Below, in pieces: positions 38,875-52,222 of a stretch of 64,000 nucleotides of DNA. Below the pieces are notes generated by a model. It saw nothing but the letters and a program-made list of their open reading frames with translations, was not told where the DNA came from and ran no database searches. Both the position numbers and the translations under genes were made by a program. Source of the stretch: Macrobrachium rosenbergii (lineage: Eukaryota; Arthropoda; Malacostraca; Decapoda; Palaemonidae); the NCBI RefSeq assembly GCF_040412425.1, contig NC_089755.1:56542798-56606797 (forward strand), given 5' to 3'. Every line of letters starts with the position of its first letter. The stretch's first letter is position 1.

Positions 38875-39543
38875 AAGTCTTTTGCTTTACTTTTCCAGGC
38901 ACGTGCTTGAAAAGCGATTAACAAAATAAAAATGGCATGACAATTGGTGCCAGTTATAGTAATTCATTGAAAACAATAACTATAATATGTAAATTAATAA
39001 TTATAACAGTGATTAAATCAATTATTATCAGTGTGCAGTGTATAATTATAATAGTGATTAAATCTACCATAAGTGTACAGTGTGTAATCATAACAGCCAT
39101 TAAAATGAATGATGATAAGTGTACTGTGTATACCCATCTGTGGATAAGTGGGGTGAAGGGAGAGCACCTGACAAAGTGTCCATATAAGTGAGTGAGGAAA
39201 ATGTTAAAATAAAACTGTCATTAGCAAACCTCTTCTTTTCTTTTCTTTTTTTGGTCTATTTTTCTTTTTTTTTTCTTTAAATTTCTCACAACAACAACAG
39301 TGAAACAACGTAACTGAAAAATCATAACCAATGCAATCACAGTACTGAGATAGTGGCAACTGACAGAAGGGTGAAATAAATGCTAAAAAAAAGGGGGGGG
39401 CATCAATAACAAACTAAATGGAAAGAAAAAGGGGGAATATATATATAAATATAGATTTATATCTAAACACGTCCATATATCCATGGCAGCGGCAGCAGCT
39501 GGGTAGTCACCAACGCAGGAAGTGCCAAGGGCTCAATACTCAC
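37546..39543. other. Non-coding stretch with microsatellites
   Basis: (CT)n lies at 37785-37843 and 37911-37937, the latter two flanked by a shared ctctaag(a)...catcaccagaata block; (AAT)n at 38228-38283; (GT)n at 38800-38870. A short GC-rich segment at 38575-38690 (tgggtaccctgagggggtgg onward) looks like a dispersed repeat. A 53-bp tandem repeat lies at 38990-39130. Confidence 0.65.
38990..39130. repeat. 53-bp tandem repeat, three copies
   Basis: taattataacagtgattaaa, atcagtgtgcagtgt and variants recur. Confidence 0.75.
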
Positions 39544-39745
39544 GTGGCTGTTAGCAAAAGATTCGCGCAGGTGCCGGCGGTTCCTGTGGTGGTTGGGGCG
39601 TCGCCGGCGGGAGGAATCGGAAGACGCGGATCGCGAAGACACGCGGCGCCGGCCGTGTCCTCTGTGGTGGCGCCTCTCGGAGGAGTAGTCCCTGTCGTGC
39701 CTTCGACCGTGGCGTTCGCGCTCCCTCTCACGCTCTCGCTCACTG
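39544..39745 (-). CDS. Doa: Arg/Ser-rich (RS-like) exon of the CLK-type kinase
   Basis: This is a 202-nt internal exon, phase 2 in and phase 0 out. It encodes an Arg/Glu/Ser/His-rich segment: [40 protein letters not shown] and SSDSSRRRRPNHHRNRRHLR, then ESFANSH. CLK N-termini carry just this kind of RS region, used for nuclear-speckle targeting and SR-protein binding. The acceptor is ccaccaccgtgcag, followed by CAG, forming a NAGNAG tandem acceptor that would drop or keep one Ser. The donor is CAC|gtgagt at 39538-39543. Joined to 7965 it continues SSRATSVEDD, closely matching vertebrate CLK2. It is the common target of four upstream phase 2 exons. Confidence 0.8.
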
Positions 39746-40007
39746 CTGCACGGTGGTGGAGGAAGGGAGAGGGGGGGCGGGGAGGAAGGGGGTTGTTTGG
39801 TCAGGTTAGCGGCTTAAATATCTTAGCAATAAATTCAATGAATAAAAAAAAAAAAAGAGAGAGACAAAATCCTGACATTCCTGACACGATTCCAAACACA
39901 TCCCGGGGCAATTACCATGGTTCCTCTCGTTTCAGGGTTTTGACTTTCTTTTCTTTTACTTTCTTAATTTTTTTTTTACTTACGTGTTCTTTCCAAAGGT
40001 CACTTAC

Positions 40008-40045
40008 CTCAGCCTTAGTAGATACGGAGCTACCTACCTACCTGC
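40008..40045 (-). other. Candidate small exon with stops in all frames
   Basis: A (TC)n tract (40052-40115) ending gacggcag forms a strong acceptor. 38 nt later comes GAG|gtaagt (40002-40007). The exon contains gtaggtaggtag, a period-4 run that puts TAG in every frame. It sits between the MPRGH exon and the RS exon, as a poison exon would. No transcript evidence. Confidence 0.25.
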
Positions 40046-40051
40046 CTGCCG

Positions 40052-40052
40052 T

Positions 40053-40118
<66 letters not shown>

Positions 40119-40180
40119 CAGTACATAAAACCTAGTAACATACAGGCAACAAGAAAGAAACAGATTTAGTTGCTCTATTC

Positions 40181-40268
<88 letters not shown>

Positions 40269-40528
40269 GGATATCACACAAGGATAATTAATGGGGGCAC
40301 AACAGAGTGCCACTATTAAGCGTACTTACCTATGCCCTCGGGGCATCTAGTCACATAGGACGAGAAAGAGCTCATACCACGCTTCATTGTATTCTCGTCT
40401 CTCTCAGAGAGGAATGTCAAGAATGGTGGTGAGAGCAGTAGTAATAGTAAACTACTTTCTGCATTCTCACCCCCATAAAACAGAAATTAGAGTGAGATTA
40501 CGATACACTTTGATCACATGCAATTTGT

Positions 40529-40612
<84 letters not shown>
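40052..40612. repeat. (GA)n microsatellites flanking the MPRGH exon
   Basis: Pure GA tracts lie at 40052-40115, 40186-40266 and 40532-40612. Confidence 0.9.
40330..40346 (-). CDS. Doa: Probable start exon of the canonical short isoform (MPRGH)
   Basis: ATG CCC CGA GGG CAT AG ends at a strong donor gtaagt (40324-40329), phase 2. Joined to the RS exon it reads MPRGHSSERERER. That resembles vertebrate CLK2/CLK3 starts, where a few residues precede an RS region. Against it, the ATG context is weak (T at -3) and an in-frame TAG lies immediately upstream. A better-placed ATG at 40387 opens another frame in the same exon (MKRGMSSFSSYVTRCPEGI, phase 1). That frame would instead suit the inner acceptor at 7946, giving VEDDEDGHLIY. 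Both starts are possible; the donor itself is convincing. Confidence 0.5.
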
Positions 40613-40614
<2 letters not shown>

Positions 40615-40758
40615 AAAAAAGAATAATTCCACAAAAACTAACATAAAACCCAAGAGCCCGTGCTGGGAGAAGGCCACCTTTAATCTAACCCAAAGAGAAT
40701 CAGGTCAAACCACCCTTAAACCGCCCCCCCCCCCAAAAAAAGCCCAACCAAGTAGTAC

Positions 40759-40850
40759 CTGCCATGAACGAAGGTCAGGACAGTATCCTCGTCACTGGAC
40801 ACCTCGCTGGAGGCGCGCACGCTCGCGTCGCAACTGAAGCATTCACCCAT
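40759..40850 (-). CDS. Alternative first exon MGECFSCDASVRASSEVSSD (30 codons)
   Basis: ATG at 40850 opens 30 codons plus AG, ending CAG|gtacta at 40758, phase 2. The peptide is MGECFSCDASVRASSEVSSD then EDTVLTFVHG: a Gly-Cys start with two cysteines and an acidic Ser tail. AG plus C of the RS exon makes Ser, so the join is seamless. Cys4/Cys7 could be S-acylated. Gly2 does not fit the myristoylation pattern because Glu follows it. Upstream is a GC-rich promoter-like patch (40855-41000) and a CRE-type TGACGTCA at 41450-41457. The precise codon composition and phase match make chance unlikely. Confidence 0.62.
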
Positions 40851-41637
40851 GATAGCGGAGGGCATTCCACGACCCAAAGCACTTCGTCGAGGGAGCGGCT
40901 CCGGTTCCCTATCATGTTCCGATTTCGGGGGACCAACAACAAATCACGGTCGAATCGCGCAGGGGTCTTCGGTCGAAATGTTTGCACTGGGTTGGAAATT
41001 TGGTCATCCTTTCTTCCTGAAGGGCTTTCTGGTCATCTTTACTTCACAAAAGCTTCTAATGATACTCTCTCTCGTTAACTCAGTGGTTCAGAAAACAATC
41101 GCTAGAAGATTTTTCTAACAATATTTTCTCATTCAAACTGGTCACCCTCGACTGTCATTCAAATACTGACAGGCAAACATGGCTTAACCGAAAACATATA
41201 GCACACTTGCACGGCACTTGCTACACAATTTATCACTGCCGACTTGTGGGTATAAATAAATTCCTGCAATACACACTTAATGACTTGTGGCCGAGTTAGT
41301 CGCCAAAGACACTAACATATGAAACTCTGCTACCAGCACGAAAGCCACGCAGATGCAAACCGTTTAACGACAAAAGTAATCTGCCGAAGGTTCGCCATGC
41401 TGTAGGAATCGTCCCGCGAACCTAGAAAGGAAATCGTTTATCTCGTATGTGACGTCACGAAGAAATCAAACCGACGCTGATAATATGGTGGACAACTGCA
41501 GAGTAACACGAGCAGAATAAGCAGATAATGAACCCAAGTTTTTTTAATGTATACATACAACTCTGAGGTCAAGGGCTGGTACTGCACACTAATGCAGAGT
41601 TTGCAAAGTTAACCTTCCACAGACACACGAACCAGAC

Positions 41638-41711
<74 letters not shown>

Positions 41712-42579
41712 GACCGGAAACATGGGGCTTTTATCAGCTATTACTTCATTCTAAATCCCCAAAGGACATTCACATAAGCAACGGACTCGCTCCAATTCAT
41801 TTCGAAACGAGAGACATTCATTGACAAAAATTACAGAATGAAATAGAGTGAATTACTATATGTACTATTTACTATTGCATTCCAGTAGCTCTGAGGTACA
41901 ATTCGGAGCTCATTTCGGAGTTATGAGAATATCAGCATTTTCGAATGATCTCGTGTTGAAGTAACCAGTGTATGTTTGAAATAAAACAACTTGGTCTTTA
42001 ATGTTACCATAATGACGTGTAAAGACTGAAGAGGTCTTTTCTTCTGTAAGAACAGAATAAAATGGAAAAACACCTGCAATTGCCAACAAAAAAAAAGTTA
42101 TGCATGTTTACAAATAAGTTCTCACATAACCAATGGGAAAAGGCCCTTTTGGCAAAAAAAAAAAAAAAAAAAAAAAAAAAGTTACTGAAATAATTCCATA
42201 ACTATTTTAGGTTCACATTATTTTTTTTAAAGAGCAGATTTCTCACCCCAATACCCTTTACTCGCCCAGACCCGTAGGAGAGATAAAGCAGAGAGCATGA
42301 CTAGTCAAGAGGAAGGGAGAAGGGGAATTGATGGTAAACAAACAGCCGTTGGACCGAGCCCACGTGTACCATTACCACTATAATACAACTCCCTGTCATT
42401 TGCTGCTTCATTCTAATAGTGGACTCCCAGACGCTGGGGATTCCTGCGTGTAAACCCGACAACCTGCACATTCCCTGATATTATGTCATCAGTATAGGTC
42501 GTAACCTAAAGTATCGTATCACTAAAAAAAAAAAAAGAAAAAAAAAAAAACACTGATAGAATTATGTAAACATAAACAG

Positions 42580-42656
<77 letters not shown>

Positions 42657-43247
42657 TAACCATGTCACTGACGTGAAATCATCTTTAAAAAGAAGAGATA
42701 AAAGGGTAGTGATCTGTGAGAGAGAGAAAGAGAGAGAGAGAATTTTATAAATGGGAACTGAGGTCTACCTCCTTGGTAAAACATGACTGTAAAATCACCA
42801 TGCGATGTCCCAAAATACTGTAAGCGATATTTGCTCTTGTCTGCAAGATTCAGGACCACTTTTACGAACTCTTGTGAAAAAAAAAAAAAAAATCAAGATA
42901 TAATGTATACATACCTTTCGAGAATCGAGTAAAAATTTCGAGAGAGGTTCAGAGTGTCGTATCACCTAAATTTAACCCATAGAATTTCTATGTATATGAT
43001 TATGTATATGAATGATTTTATTATACATATCAGCACATCCAAACCCCGAGAAGCACTTTAACACGTTCCAGCACAGAGTACTTTATCAACTGCTTAAAAA
43101 ATAAATACACATATATATTTCTATAGCTTCACCAACCCATAAATTATGAAAGAGAAATAGAGAAACGAAACCCTTTTAAAAGAAAGCAGCAAGCAGTGTG
43201 CGTGACCAACTAACTGCTACTGCCACTGCTGCTGCTCACTGAATTAC
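40851..43247. other. Promoter-like patch then non-coding intron
   Basis: 40855-41000 is GC-rich and directly upstream of the MGECF start. CRE-type TGACGTCA lies at 41450-41457, plus-strand TATAAATA at 41251-41258, (GA)n at 41638-41710 and 42583-42653, and poly-A at 42155-42180. No other exon was seen. Confidence 0.55.
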
Positions 43248-45310
43248 CTTCTCCTACTTTTCTTGATCTTTCTCTTAAAAGTGACGAAACAGGGACAGCA
43301 GTAGAAGGACGACCTCCTACGCTCGCTGGCACTTTCGTCGTCGGATATGTAAGCACAGGTCGCCGGGGAAGTTTTCCTGGAGAAGGAAGGGCCAACACCT
43401 GTTGACTTGACGGACGGAGAGGTCGTCTGCACCTCCTCCTCCTCCTCCTCCTCCTCGTCATCGTCGTCGTCGTCTTCCGAGGACGACGCACCGGAGGACG
43501 AAGTTGTGGAAGATTCGGTCCCCGAGGAGGAGGAGGAGGCTGTCTTGACGGAAGTGCGGGTCGTGATCTCAGGGGATATGTCTCGGGTGGGCGTCTCCCT
43601 CCTCCTGCGGTAGGGCACAGACGAGGAGGACGACGACTTCTCGCTGCTCGTCACCTGATGGTAGGAGGGCGACTTGCTCGGTCGCGAGTCGCCGCTCCCC
43701 AGCGATCCCGACCCGTCGAACCTCGTCCGTATTTCTCCTCCTCCTCCTTCGTCTTCGTCCTCTTCCTCTTCCACTGACCTGGCCTCCTTCTCCTCCTCCT
43801 CCTCATCCTCCTCCTTCCCGATTTCCCCGAGGGCACTCGGCTCGCCATTAGCCTTTTTCTCGCGGGCCTGACCTTCCCCTCTGTCCTGGTCGACATTCTT
43901 CTTCTTCTTCTCCCCCTCCTCCCCGCACTCCAAATGAGCCACTTTCCTCTGGTCACGAGGCGACTGAGGCTGAGGCGACACTGCGGGGTTTCTCTCCTCT
44001 TTCCTCTTCCCTTTCACATCTTTCCGCTTGTCGCGCTGCTTTCCCTTGCCCTTCCGCTTCTTCCTCTTCCGCTTGTGGGGGCGTCTGCGAGGGCGCCCTC
44101 CGCTCAGGACGCTCTCCCGAGCTGCTCCCCTCCGGAGTCGCCTCTCCCTCCGCTCCCTCAAAATGCACAGGAGCCTCTCGTGGACCTTCTTCCTAACGAG
44201 GAGATACTCGATCCCGTACAGCACTGATATAGAATCCCATCGCCGGAGGGAATTGATATGTTGGCACACGGTGGTGACACCGGGGGTGGTTAGGGACTGA
44301 ACGGAGCTGGCCTCTTCCAAACCACGGACGTCTAGGAGGGGATATGCATTAGCATTACCGCGGGGCGAGGGCGGCTGCGCGCTCTTCAAGGACTTCTTGT
44401 CGGGAGGGAAACCTCCTTGGGATGACGGCTTAGGATTACCACTGGGTTTACCACTTGGACTGCCACTCGGCCCACCGGCGGCATCGTTACTGTACCGGTC
44501 ACTTTTTTCCCCAGCACCCGCGGGCGTTCGTTTCAATTCGTTACTGGGGCGTCGACGACTTCGGCCGCCCTTTCGTTTCGGGGGAGTCGCGTTGCAATCC
44601 CTGCGTCGTCTCCCTTTCGAGGACGACTTGATATGTGACGGGTCAGGACCATAACTCTTCTCGCCGACCTCCCTCACCAGAACGACCCTCTTCTTCTTCT
44701 TCTTGTTCCTGTTCTGTCCTGTGTCGGGTTTCGCCTCGAGTTGTGTTGTACTTCGGAAGAACTGGGCCGTTTCCCTCACGGCCTCAATTTCGGGCAGGGA
44801 ACCTCCTTGAATCGCGAGAGAACTCTCCAGGGAGACGTCCCCAAACAGGCCTTTTTCTCTGGAAGACTCACCCCCTCCCCCTCCTCCTCCTTCTCCTCCT
44901 GGTCCTGTTAGACGAGGTCTGCCGAAGTCTTCCTTTCGGCGCAACCCGAGCGAATTTTCTTCGAAGCCATTTTCAAACGACTTCCCATTTTCTCTTCCCC
45001 CGGGGCTGCTGCTACCACCACCACTACCGCCTCTGCCCTGAGTGGGTTCAACACCCCCCACGACACACAGACGTCCTGACGATTTGTGCTGCTGCTGCTT
45101 TTGGTGTTGCGAGGTAGAATGTGTTGTATGCTTTTTGGTTCCGCTGTTGCTGCTGCTGCTGCTTTTGATGCGCGAGTTGTTGTGGCCCCCTTCGGAATGC
45201 AGCCGCCGACGGAGGAGTCTAAGCACCACCCAGCGATACAGAGAGCCCCCCAGACGCCTCGAGTTGCTTCTCACTGGCATCCACCTGCCTGGCACCCTCG
45301 CCCTGGGCAC
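43248..45310 (-). CDS. Giant alternative exon, about 680 aa, basic/acidic with C-terminal Cys cluster
   Basis: The open frame begins at an acceptor-like cttag|GTG (45310), or at ATG 45280 (MPVRSNSRRLGGSLYRW). It runs to AGAAG|gtaatt at 43247, phase 2; an unspliced read-through stops at 43244. It contains poly-Ser and poly-Gly tracts, repeated short basic segments and a probably folded module near residues 330-400 (QHINSLRRWDSISVLYGIEY then LLVRKKVHERLLCIL). A Lys/Arg-rich, NLS-like region follows near 403-440, with long acidic runs near 510-540 and 613-625. It ends SSFYCCPCFVTFKRKIKKS. AG plus C makes Ser at the RS exon. The Cys cluster next to basic residues resembles an acylation site. I do not recognise the family. 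It could be a separate gene stopping at 43244. Confidence 0.68.
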
Positions 45311-45904
45311 CTAAGAGCTAAGGCTGCTGCTACTACTTCCATGATACCCGGGGAGGACTCGCTGAGGTCGCAGCCGCTGCTGGGAAATGTCTCGACAGCT
45401 AGTTATCGCCAAAACAAGGGCATGGTTCGAGTTATCATTGCCCGGAACGACACAAAACTCTCTTACGACTTGTTCTTTTCTTTTCCTCTTCTTCTTCTTC
45501 TTCCTCCTCCTCCTCCACATCCAAAGGTCCTGGACCATTCAACAGCTACATGGTTCTTCTGCGAGTCTAGCCAGGACGGGGAGGAGGTGCCCCTCCTCCT
45601 TCTCCTCCTCCTCTGCTACAGCAGAAGTGATCCCCCGCGCGTCGACTCCTCCGGGTCCGACGGCGTTCGGGGTAACCGAGGGTGACTTTGAAGGGCGTGA
45701 AGGTTCGGCCAGGGCGCCAAGCAGCGTGACCACCGGATCACCTTGCACGCTTTGTGATAAGGCCACACTCGGAACAAACATCACACTCGCACTCTCGCAT
45801 ATTCTCATGCTCATCAAAGTGACGGCAGCATGGCGCTGGCTACTGATCTCGGCTCAGGATGGTTTGCAGTAATTCGGGGGAAGCCCTCAGTGGGTCATGC
45901 CGTC

Positions 45905-46230
45905 TGATTGGGAAGGAAATAAAAGGTCCCTTTCGACGCTTTTGGTGTTTAGTGACAGAACTGGACGTCTGCTTAGATAAAAAACAAAATATCCTTTTGA
46001 CGTTTTCAATATCTAATGACAGAACTCGACGTCTGTTTAGATTAAAAACAGAATATCCTTTTTGACGTTTTCAATATCTAATGACAGAACTCGACGTCTG
46101 CTTAGATTAAAAACAAAATATCCTTTTGACGTTTTCAGTATCTAATGACAGAACTCGACGTCTGCTCAGATTAAAAATAAAAGGTCCCTTTTGACGTTTT
46201 CAGTATCTAATGACAGAACTGGACTTCCGT
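45905..46230. repeat. 61-bp minisatellite, five copies
   Basis: atgacagaactcgacgtctg, cttagattaaaaacaaaata and tccttttgacgttttcaata recur nearly unchanged. Confidence 0.85.
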
Positions 46231-47386
46231 AAGAATAATTTCCATCTGACACGATGTTAAAAAACTCCAGAATACTTTCCACTCTTTATTATGAAAACAT
46301 TTTATGACTCCGGAAGAATTCCTCAGCAATCAACTGGACGTGCGGGGAAATGATCCCACAGACAGAAGAGAAGAGATGATTTATATAAAATACAAATACT
46401 GTTGTTAGTCAGGAACGATCACTAGAACCTCCAGGCCTTTTTGTTTATTAGTCTTGTAAGTGACATATCAAGTAACAACACCAGCGTAACCATTCCAGTT
46501 TTTCAGGGTGAAGGAAAAAAAAAAAACTAAAAAACAAGGAACGAGGAAACTTGAGTGTTAAAAGAGCCGTCAGGTTTAATATTCGGGGAGTCGGATAACG
46601 TTAGCAAAAACGACGGTTTTGGTGGTGATGATGGTGATATCAAGCTGCTAGTGGTGGTGGTGATGATGATGTTCCCTTCGCTGCTGGTGGTGGTGGTGGT
46701 GGTGGGGATGGAGATATCAGATATCAGGCTCCTAGTGGTGGTGATGATGATGATATTCCCTTCGCTACTGCTGGTGGTGGTGGTGATGGAGCTGTTACAG
46801 TACAGCTGCTGTTTCTTCTTCTTCTCCTTCTCCTGCTGCAGCAGCTAGCTCTCTCTCTCTCTCTCTTTCTCTCTCTCACACACACACACACAGAGGGGTG
46901 GGTTGGAAAAGGGGAGAGAGGCAGGAGACAGAGCAAAATCCCGAAGGCAGCGCGTGAGGGGAACGTCACCCCAACACTACCGTCCAACCAACCACCGAAC
47001 AGCTAGCTAGCTAGCCAGCCAGCCAGCCGCCGGAGGAGGGAGAGAGGGAGGGAGAGGGAGGGACAAACATACTAACAAACACCAATCCATGCAGGAGGAG
47101 GAGGTGGAGGAGGTGGTGGTGGTGGCAGCAAAATCCTCCTCCACCACCATCTCCTCCTCCTCCTCCTCCTCCTAGCAGATATATACACGCCGACGCACAA
47201 ACTTCTACTTTGCCCTTAGTCTCTCTTTCTCTCCTTCTCTCTCTCTCTCTCATACACAAACACGTACACATACACACACAAGCGCGCTCTCTAATTGGCT
47301 CTCAATATGAGTCTCTCTCTCTCTCTCTCTCTCATACACAAACACGTACACCTACACACACAAGCGCGCTCTCTAATTGGCTCTCA

Positions 47387-47429
<43 letters not shown>

Positions 47430-47906
47430 ACAACCACCCCTTTTTTAAATCCTCTTTTAAAAAGTCTCTCCCTTTTAACACTCGATTCCAGAAAAAAAAA
47501 CAGGGAAGACTATCATCATTTCTCCTAACCCCGCCCCCCTTCCCTTCTCCTTCCCCCCCTCTCCTAGACCAATCCCATTCGTTATGAAATGGTGTAAGGA
47601 AAGGTGTGTGTGGAGGGTAGGGGAAGGGGTAGGGGGAATGGGAATGGGGGGAAGGGGTTTAGATCGCGCTGCAACCATGCAGTCACCAGTAAACACTCAA
47701 CAAGTGAAGTGAGGATGGGATCCTTTCTACACACACACACACACACACACACACTCCCCCCCCTCCCCTCTAAATGTTATATCTAGTTTTAAAGATTATT
47801 CACTTGTTTTTTTCTTAAAGAGTCAATATTTACCATAGGAGAGCTCGAATATACATCTTATTAATATCTTATGATCGGGTGGAATACCATAAGAAGTAAA
47901 CAACGC

Positions 47907-47968
<62 letters not shown>

Positions 47969-48025
47969 CAATACCCTCAAAGAAACAGAGAGTGTGACAG
48001 AAGGAAGACTGAACATTCTCAAAAC

Positions 48026-48065
<40 letters not shown>

Positions 48066-48154
48066 CATTCTTATCATATTTCTCAGACCTCGCCCAGCGT
48101 AACGTCAAAAATAAAGTGATAAAAAATAATGAAAAAAAAAGCCTTTAGTCACCA

Positions 48155-48231
<77 letters not shown>

Positions 48232-48462
48232 GTATGTGGTCACGGATAATTGTTCTGGGGAAAAGATGGTGACCCAAGCGACAGAGCCCTTTTCAACGAA
48301 TCTGATTAACGAGAAAAGAACACAAAAAATACATATATAAAAGAGAAAAAAAAAAACTGATTAACGAGGTATAAAAAGTTTCTGTGGCTAACGAGGGATG
48401 AGGTCTGTGGACGTCTGTTGGGGAATAACTATGAAGAGAGGTTTTTCTAGGAAGGCTTCTTT

Positions 48463-49010
<548 letters not shown>

Positions 49011-49312
49011 ATTTCAACAGCCAACCCCAACCCCCCCAAAAAATATTTACAAGACGGTGCAATTGGGACAGAAGAACACAAAGTCTCAGACAACAAACAG
49101 AAAAATAAAAAAATAAAAAATAAAAAAAAGCAAAATCCAGCATTGAGAAACAGAGCCAATAAAACTATTACCAGTCCAGTATCCCCCGGTAAAGCGCAGC
49201 TTAACCAAATGGCGCCTGCATCCTACAATACATAAAACGGTTACTCCCCCTTCGCCCCCAACATACAGAAAAGTGATAAAAATTTCTCTTTATCGGCTAA
49301 AAAGACACTTAC

Positions 49313-49360
49313 GAGTTGAATCAGAGAGGCTATGCTGCTCATTTCGTGTGGGGTGAACAT
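49313..49360 (-). CDS. Candidate first exon MFTPHEMSSIASLIQL
   Basis: ATG at 49360 (G at -3) opens 16 codons to donor CTC|gtaagt (49307-49312), phase 0, compatible with acceptor 7965. The peptide is amphipathic and shows no low complexity. With only 48 nt, chance is a real alternative. It could also belong to another gene. Confidence 0.35.
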
Positions 49361-49529
49361 TTCTTGAGCTTTTGTGATGATTAATGGAAATTTAATTTTT
49401 TAGGGTGAAAAATTATGTGATAATAGAAATTTGATTTTTTAGGATGAAAAATTATAATTAAAGAGGACATAGCATTATTTATAATATAAATAAACTATAT
49501 ATATTCGTATTTATATTTATAATATATTC

Positions 49530-49612
<83 letters not shown>

Positions 49613-49621
49613 ATATATAAT

Positions 49622-49702
<81 letters not shown>

Positions 49703-50100
49703 ACGTTGTCTGAACGCTTTGCAGAGCAAGTCATTCTACTCATAAAAATGAATATCACGAAGACCTGGCAAAAATATTGATCACCCCGTCCACACTGTGA
49801 GCACAGTTAGCGACCCATCCTTAGAAATATGACAACAGACACAAAAGCAAAAAAAAAAAAAAAAAGGACTGCCGCCGCACATAAATAATTCGATCTCCTA
49901 GCAACCGGCGAACCGTCGGCTACTCAAGTCAATCCACATTCTCTCGGGATATTCTACTGAAGCGACAAAATAGGACTCAGAATTTAATGGTACACGTGGA
50001 ATATTCAATGGACCACATTATAGAATTTTGGAGAAATTAGCTGAGACAACACACACACAAATTACACACGTATACAGTATATGTATATATATGTATGTAT

Positions 50101-50164
<64 letters not shown>

Positions 50165-50528
50165 CATAATTTACAGAAACAATTACTCATTGCCAAATTG
50201 CCCTCATAACTTTCCAATTTGATATTTTTGGATACTCTTTTTCCCTGCAAGCCTCGAAATCATTTCGGAGGGGTTGGGGGGGAACAAATGCAGAAATTCC
50301 CCTCCCCAGGTGGGATTCAAACTAATGCTGGTAATAAGACCAAGATTGGGGCACAGACAATTTACACTAACTATCCTATATTATTTAAAGCTCGTATAAA
50401 CGTGGAACCATTCTGCAAGAGCCATCTGCAACATTGCAGTCAAAACCATATGACCAAGAGTTAATGGATATAATTTAAGCTCAATTTCTTTTCACTTACC
50501 GTGAGGGCAGGTACACTGTATAGTTACT

Positions 50529-50579
<51 letters not shown>

Positions 50580-50963
50580 GCAAGTCATGCAGTCCAAAAC
50601 GATATCACTGTCCTTGAAGCATTTACACGCACCTTTCTCCTGACAAAACGTGTTGCTTGCTTGTAAGTGAACTTAGTTTTCGTGCAAAGTTAGTATACAG
50701 CCAGTCCTAACCACCGGAGCCCCCCCCCTCCCCTTGCCAGGCTCCCCTCCCCTCCCCCGTATGTCCCGAAACATGCAACGCCAGTCAATTCTCAGCACAG
50801 ATTGGCACAAAAGCGCAAGACACGTCAAACGTTAAAAGAGCAGCACACAACGTCAGTTCATCTATAATTGAGAGGACCTCACTGAATTTGAAAGGACGAA
50901 TTAGTACCTTGTTCGTGTGGGGAGAAATTCTGGGAGGAATTTGTTGAAAGACAGTCAAGGTTT

Positions 50964-51047
<84 letters not shown>

Positions 51048-51553
51048 GGTTATATTTTATATACTGCAGCTAATCCCAGAAAGGATTACTTACAGAACAA
51101 AATACCAAGCAATCGGATACTTGCAGCCTCCCACCTGATAAACCAAGATATCCTACGCATTATCTACATAGTATGACCAGCTCTTGCAAGAGTGCTGTAT
51201 TGATTACAAGAGATGAAGAGGATGAAGAATAAAACAACAATAACACACAAAAGGCAATAATGGCCCAAGCAGTTTTACAAACGGCAACACAATCACACAG
51301 GTCATCAACGCCGAAAAATTCCTTTATAATATCAAGAAAAAGAAGTGCTTTCAGAAACTCTTACAATCCACCAACAATCAAATGAAAAAACAATTCAAAG
51401 AGTATCACAATACACAATAAAACTTGAATAAAAAATACACAGAAAATTCACCTTTGCGAATACAAATAAAACGGAGTGAAAATAATATTTATCCGAGTAA
51501 AAGTGCTATCAAAAGAATGAGGTCGCAGGCGAAGGGGAGGAGGAACGGTTCAG

Positions 51554-51626
<73 letters not shown>

Positions 51627-51960
51627 TGAATCTCTCATACCGGAAGTAACTACAAAGATCACATGTAATGCATAGCAGCTTCATGTCAAAATAAGCAGTA
51701 TCGAAGACCAGATTTTTAAAAATTCACCAAAAATACAAAGCATCCAAAACTAACAAGAAAAATTAACTTGAAAAAAAAAACTTCCAGAAAGAACAAACTA
51801 AATCAAAGAAAAACAGCTTCGAAAAACTTACAAAAAATCTTTTAGCTAATCAAAGAAACATTATTTCTGTTTTCCAAAGTTTCCTAGGGACCTGATCAAA
51901 TTAGCCATTCTCTGCGAACACACCATTCATAACTATCAAGATGATGGCAACCAGCTAAAG

Positions 51961-52084
<124 letters not shown>

Positions 52085-52190
52085 GCAACGGCTCTCTCCT
52101 GCAAAGCCTGACATTCAACATGAGCTAATGTGAGTGCAAACGCGTGAATGGTGGTAAAGGAAAAAAATAACACATCTTGAAGACAGCAAT

Positions 52191-52222
<32 letters not shown>

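Noticed and set aside
43407..45685. Plus-strand Ser- and Leu-rich frames across the 43-45 kb exon
   Set aside because: They are the complement of acidic and basic codon runs; the minus frame has far greater length and protein-like segments.
45539..45817. 92-codon minus frame MSMRICESASVMFVPSV
   Set aside because: Starts with a true ATG but has no homology I recognise; its internal donor (phase 1) does not fit the next acceptor. Left as an unproven upstream exon.
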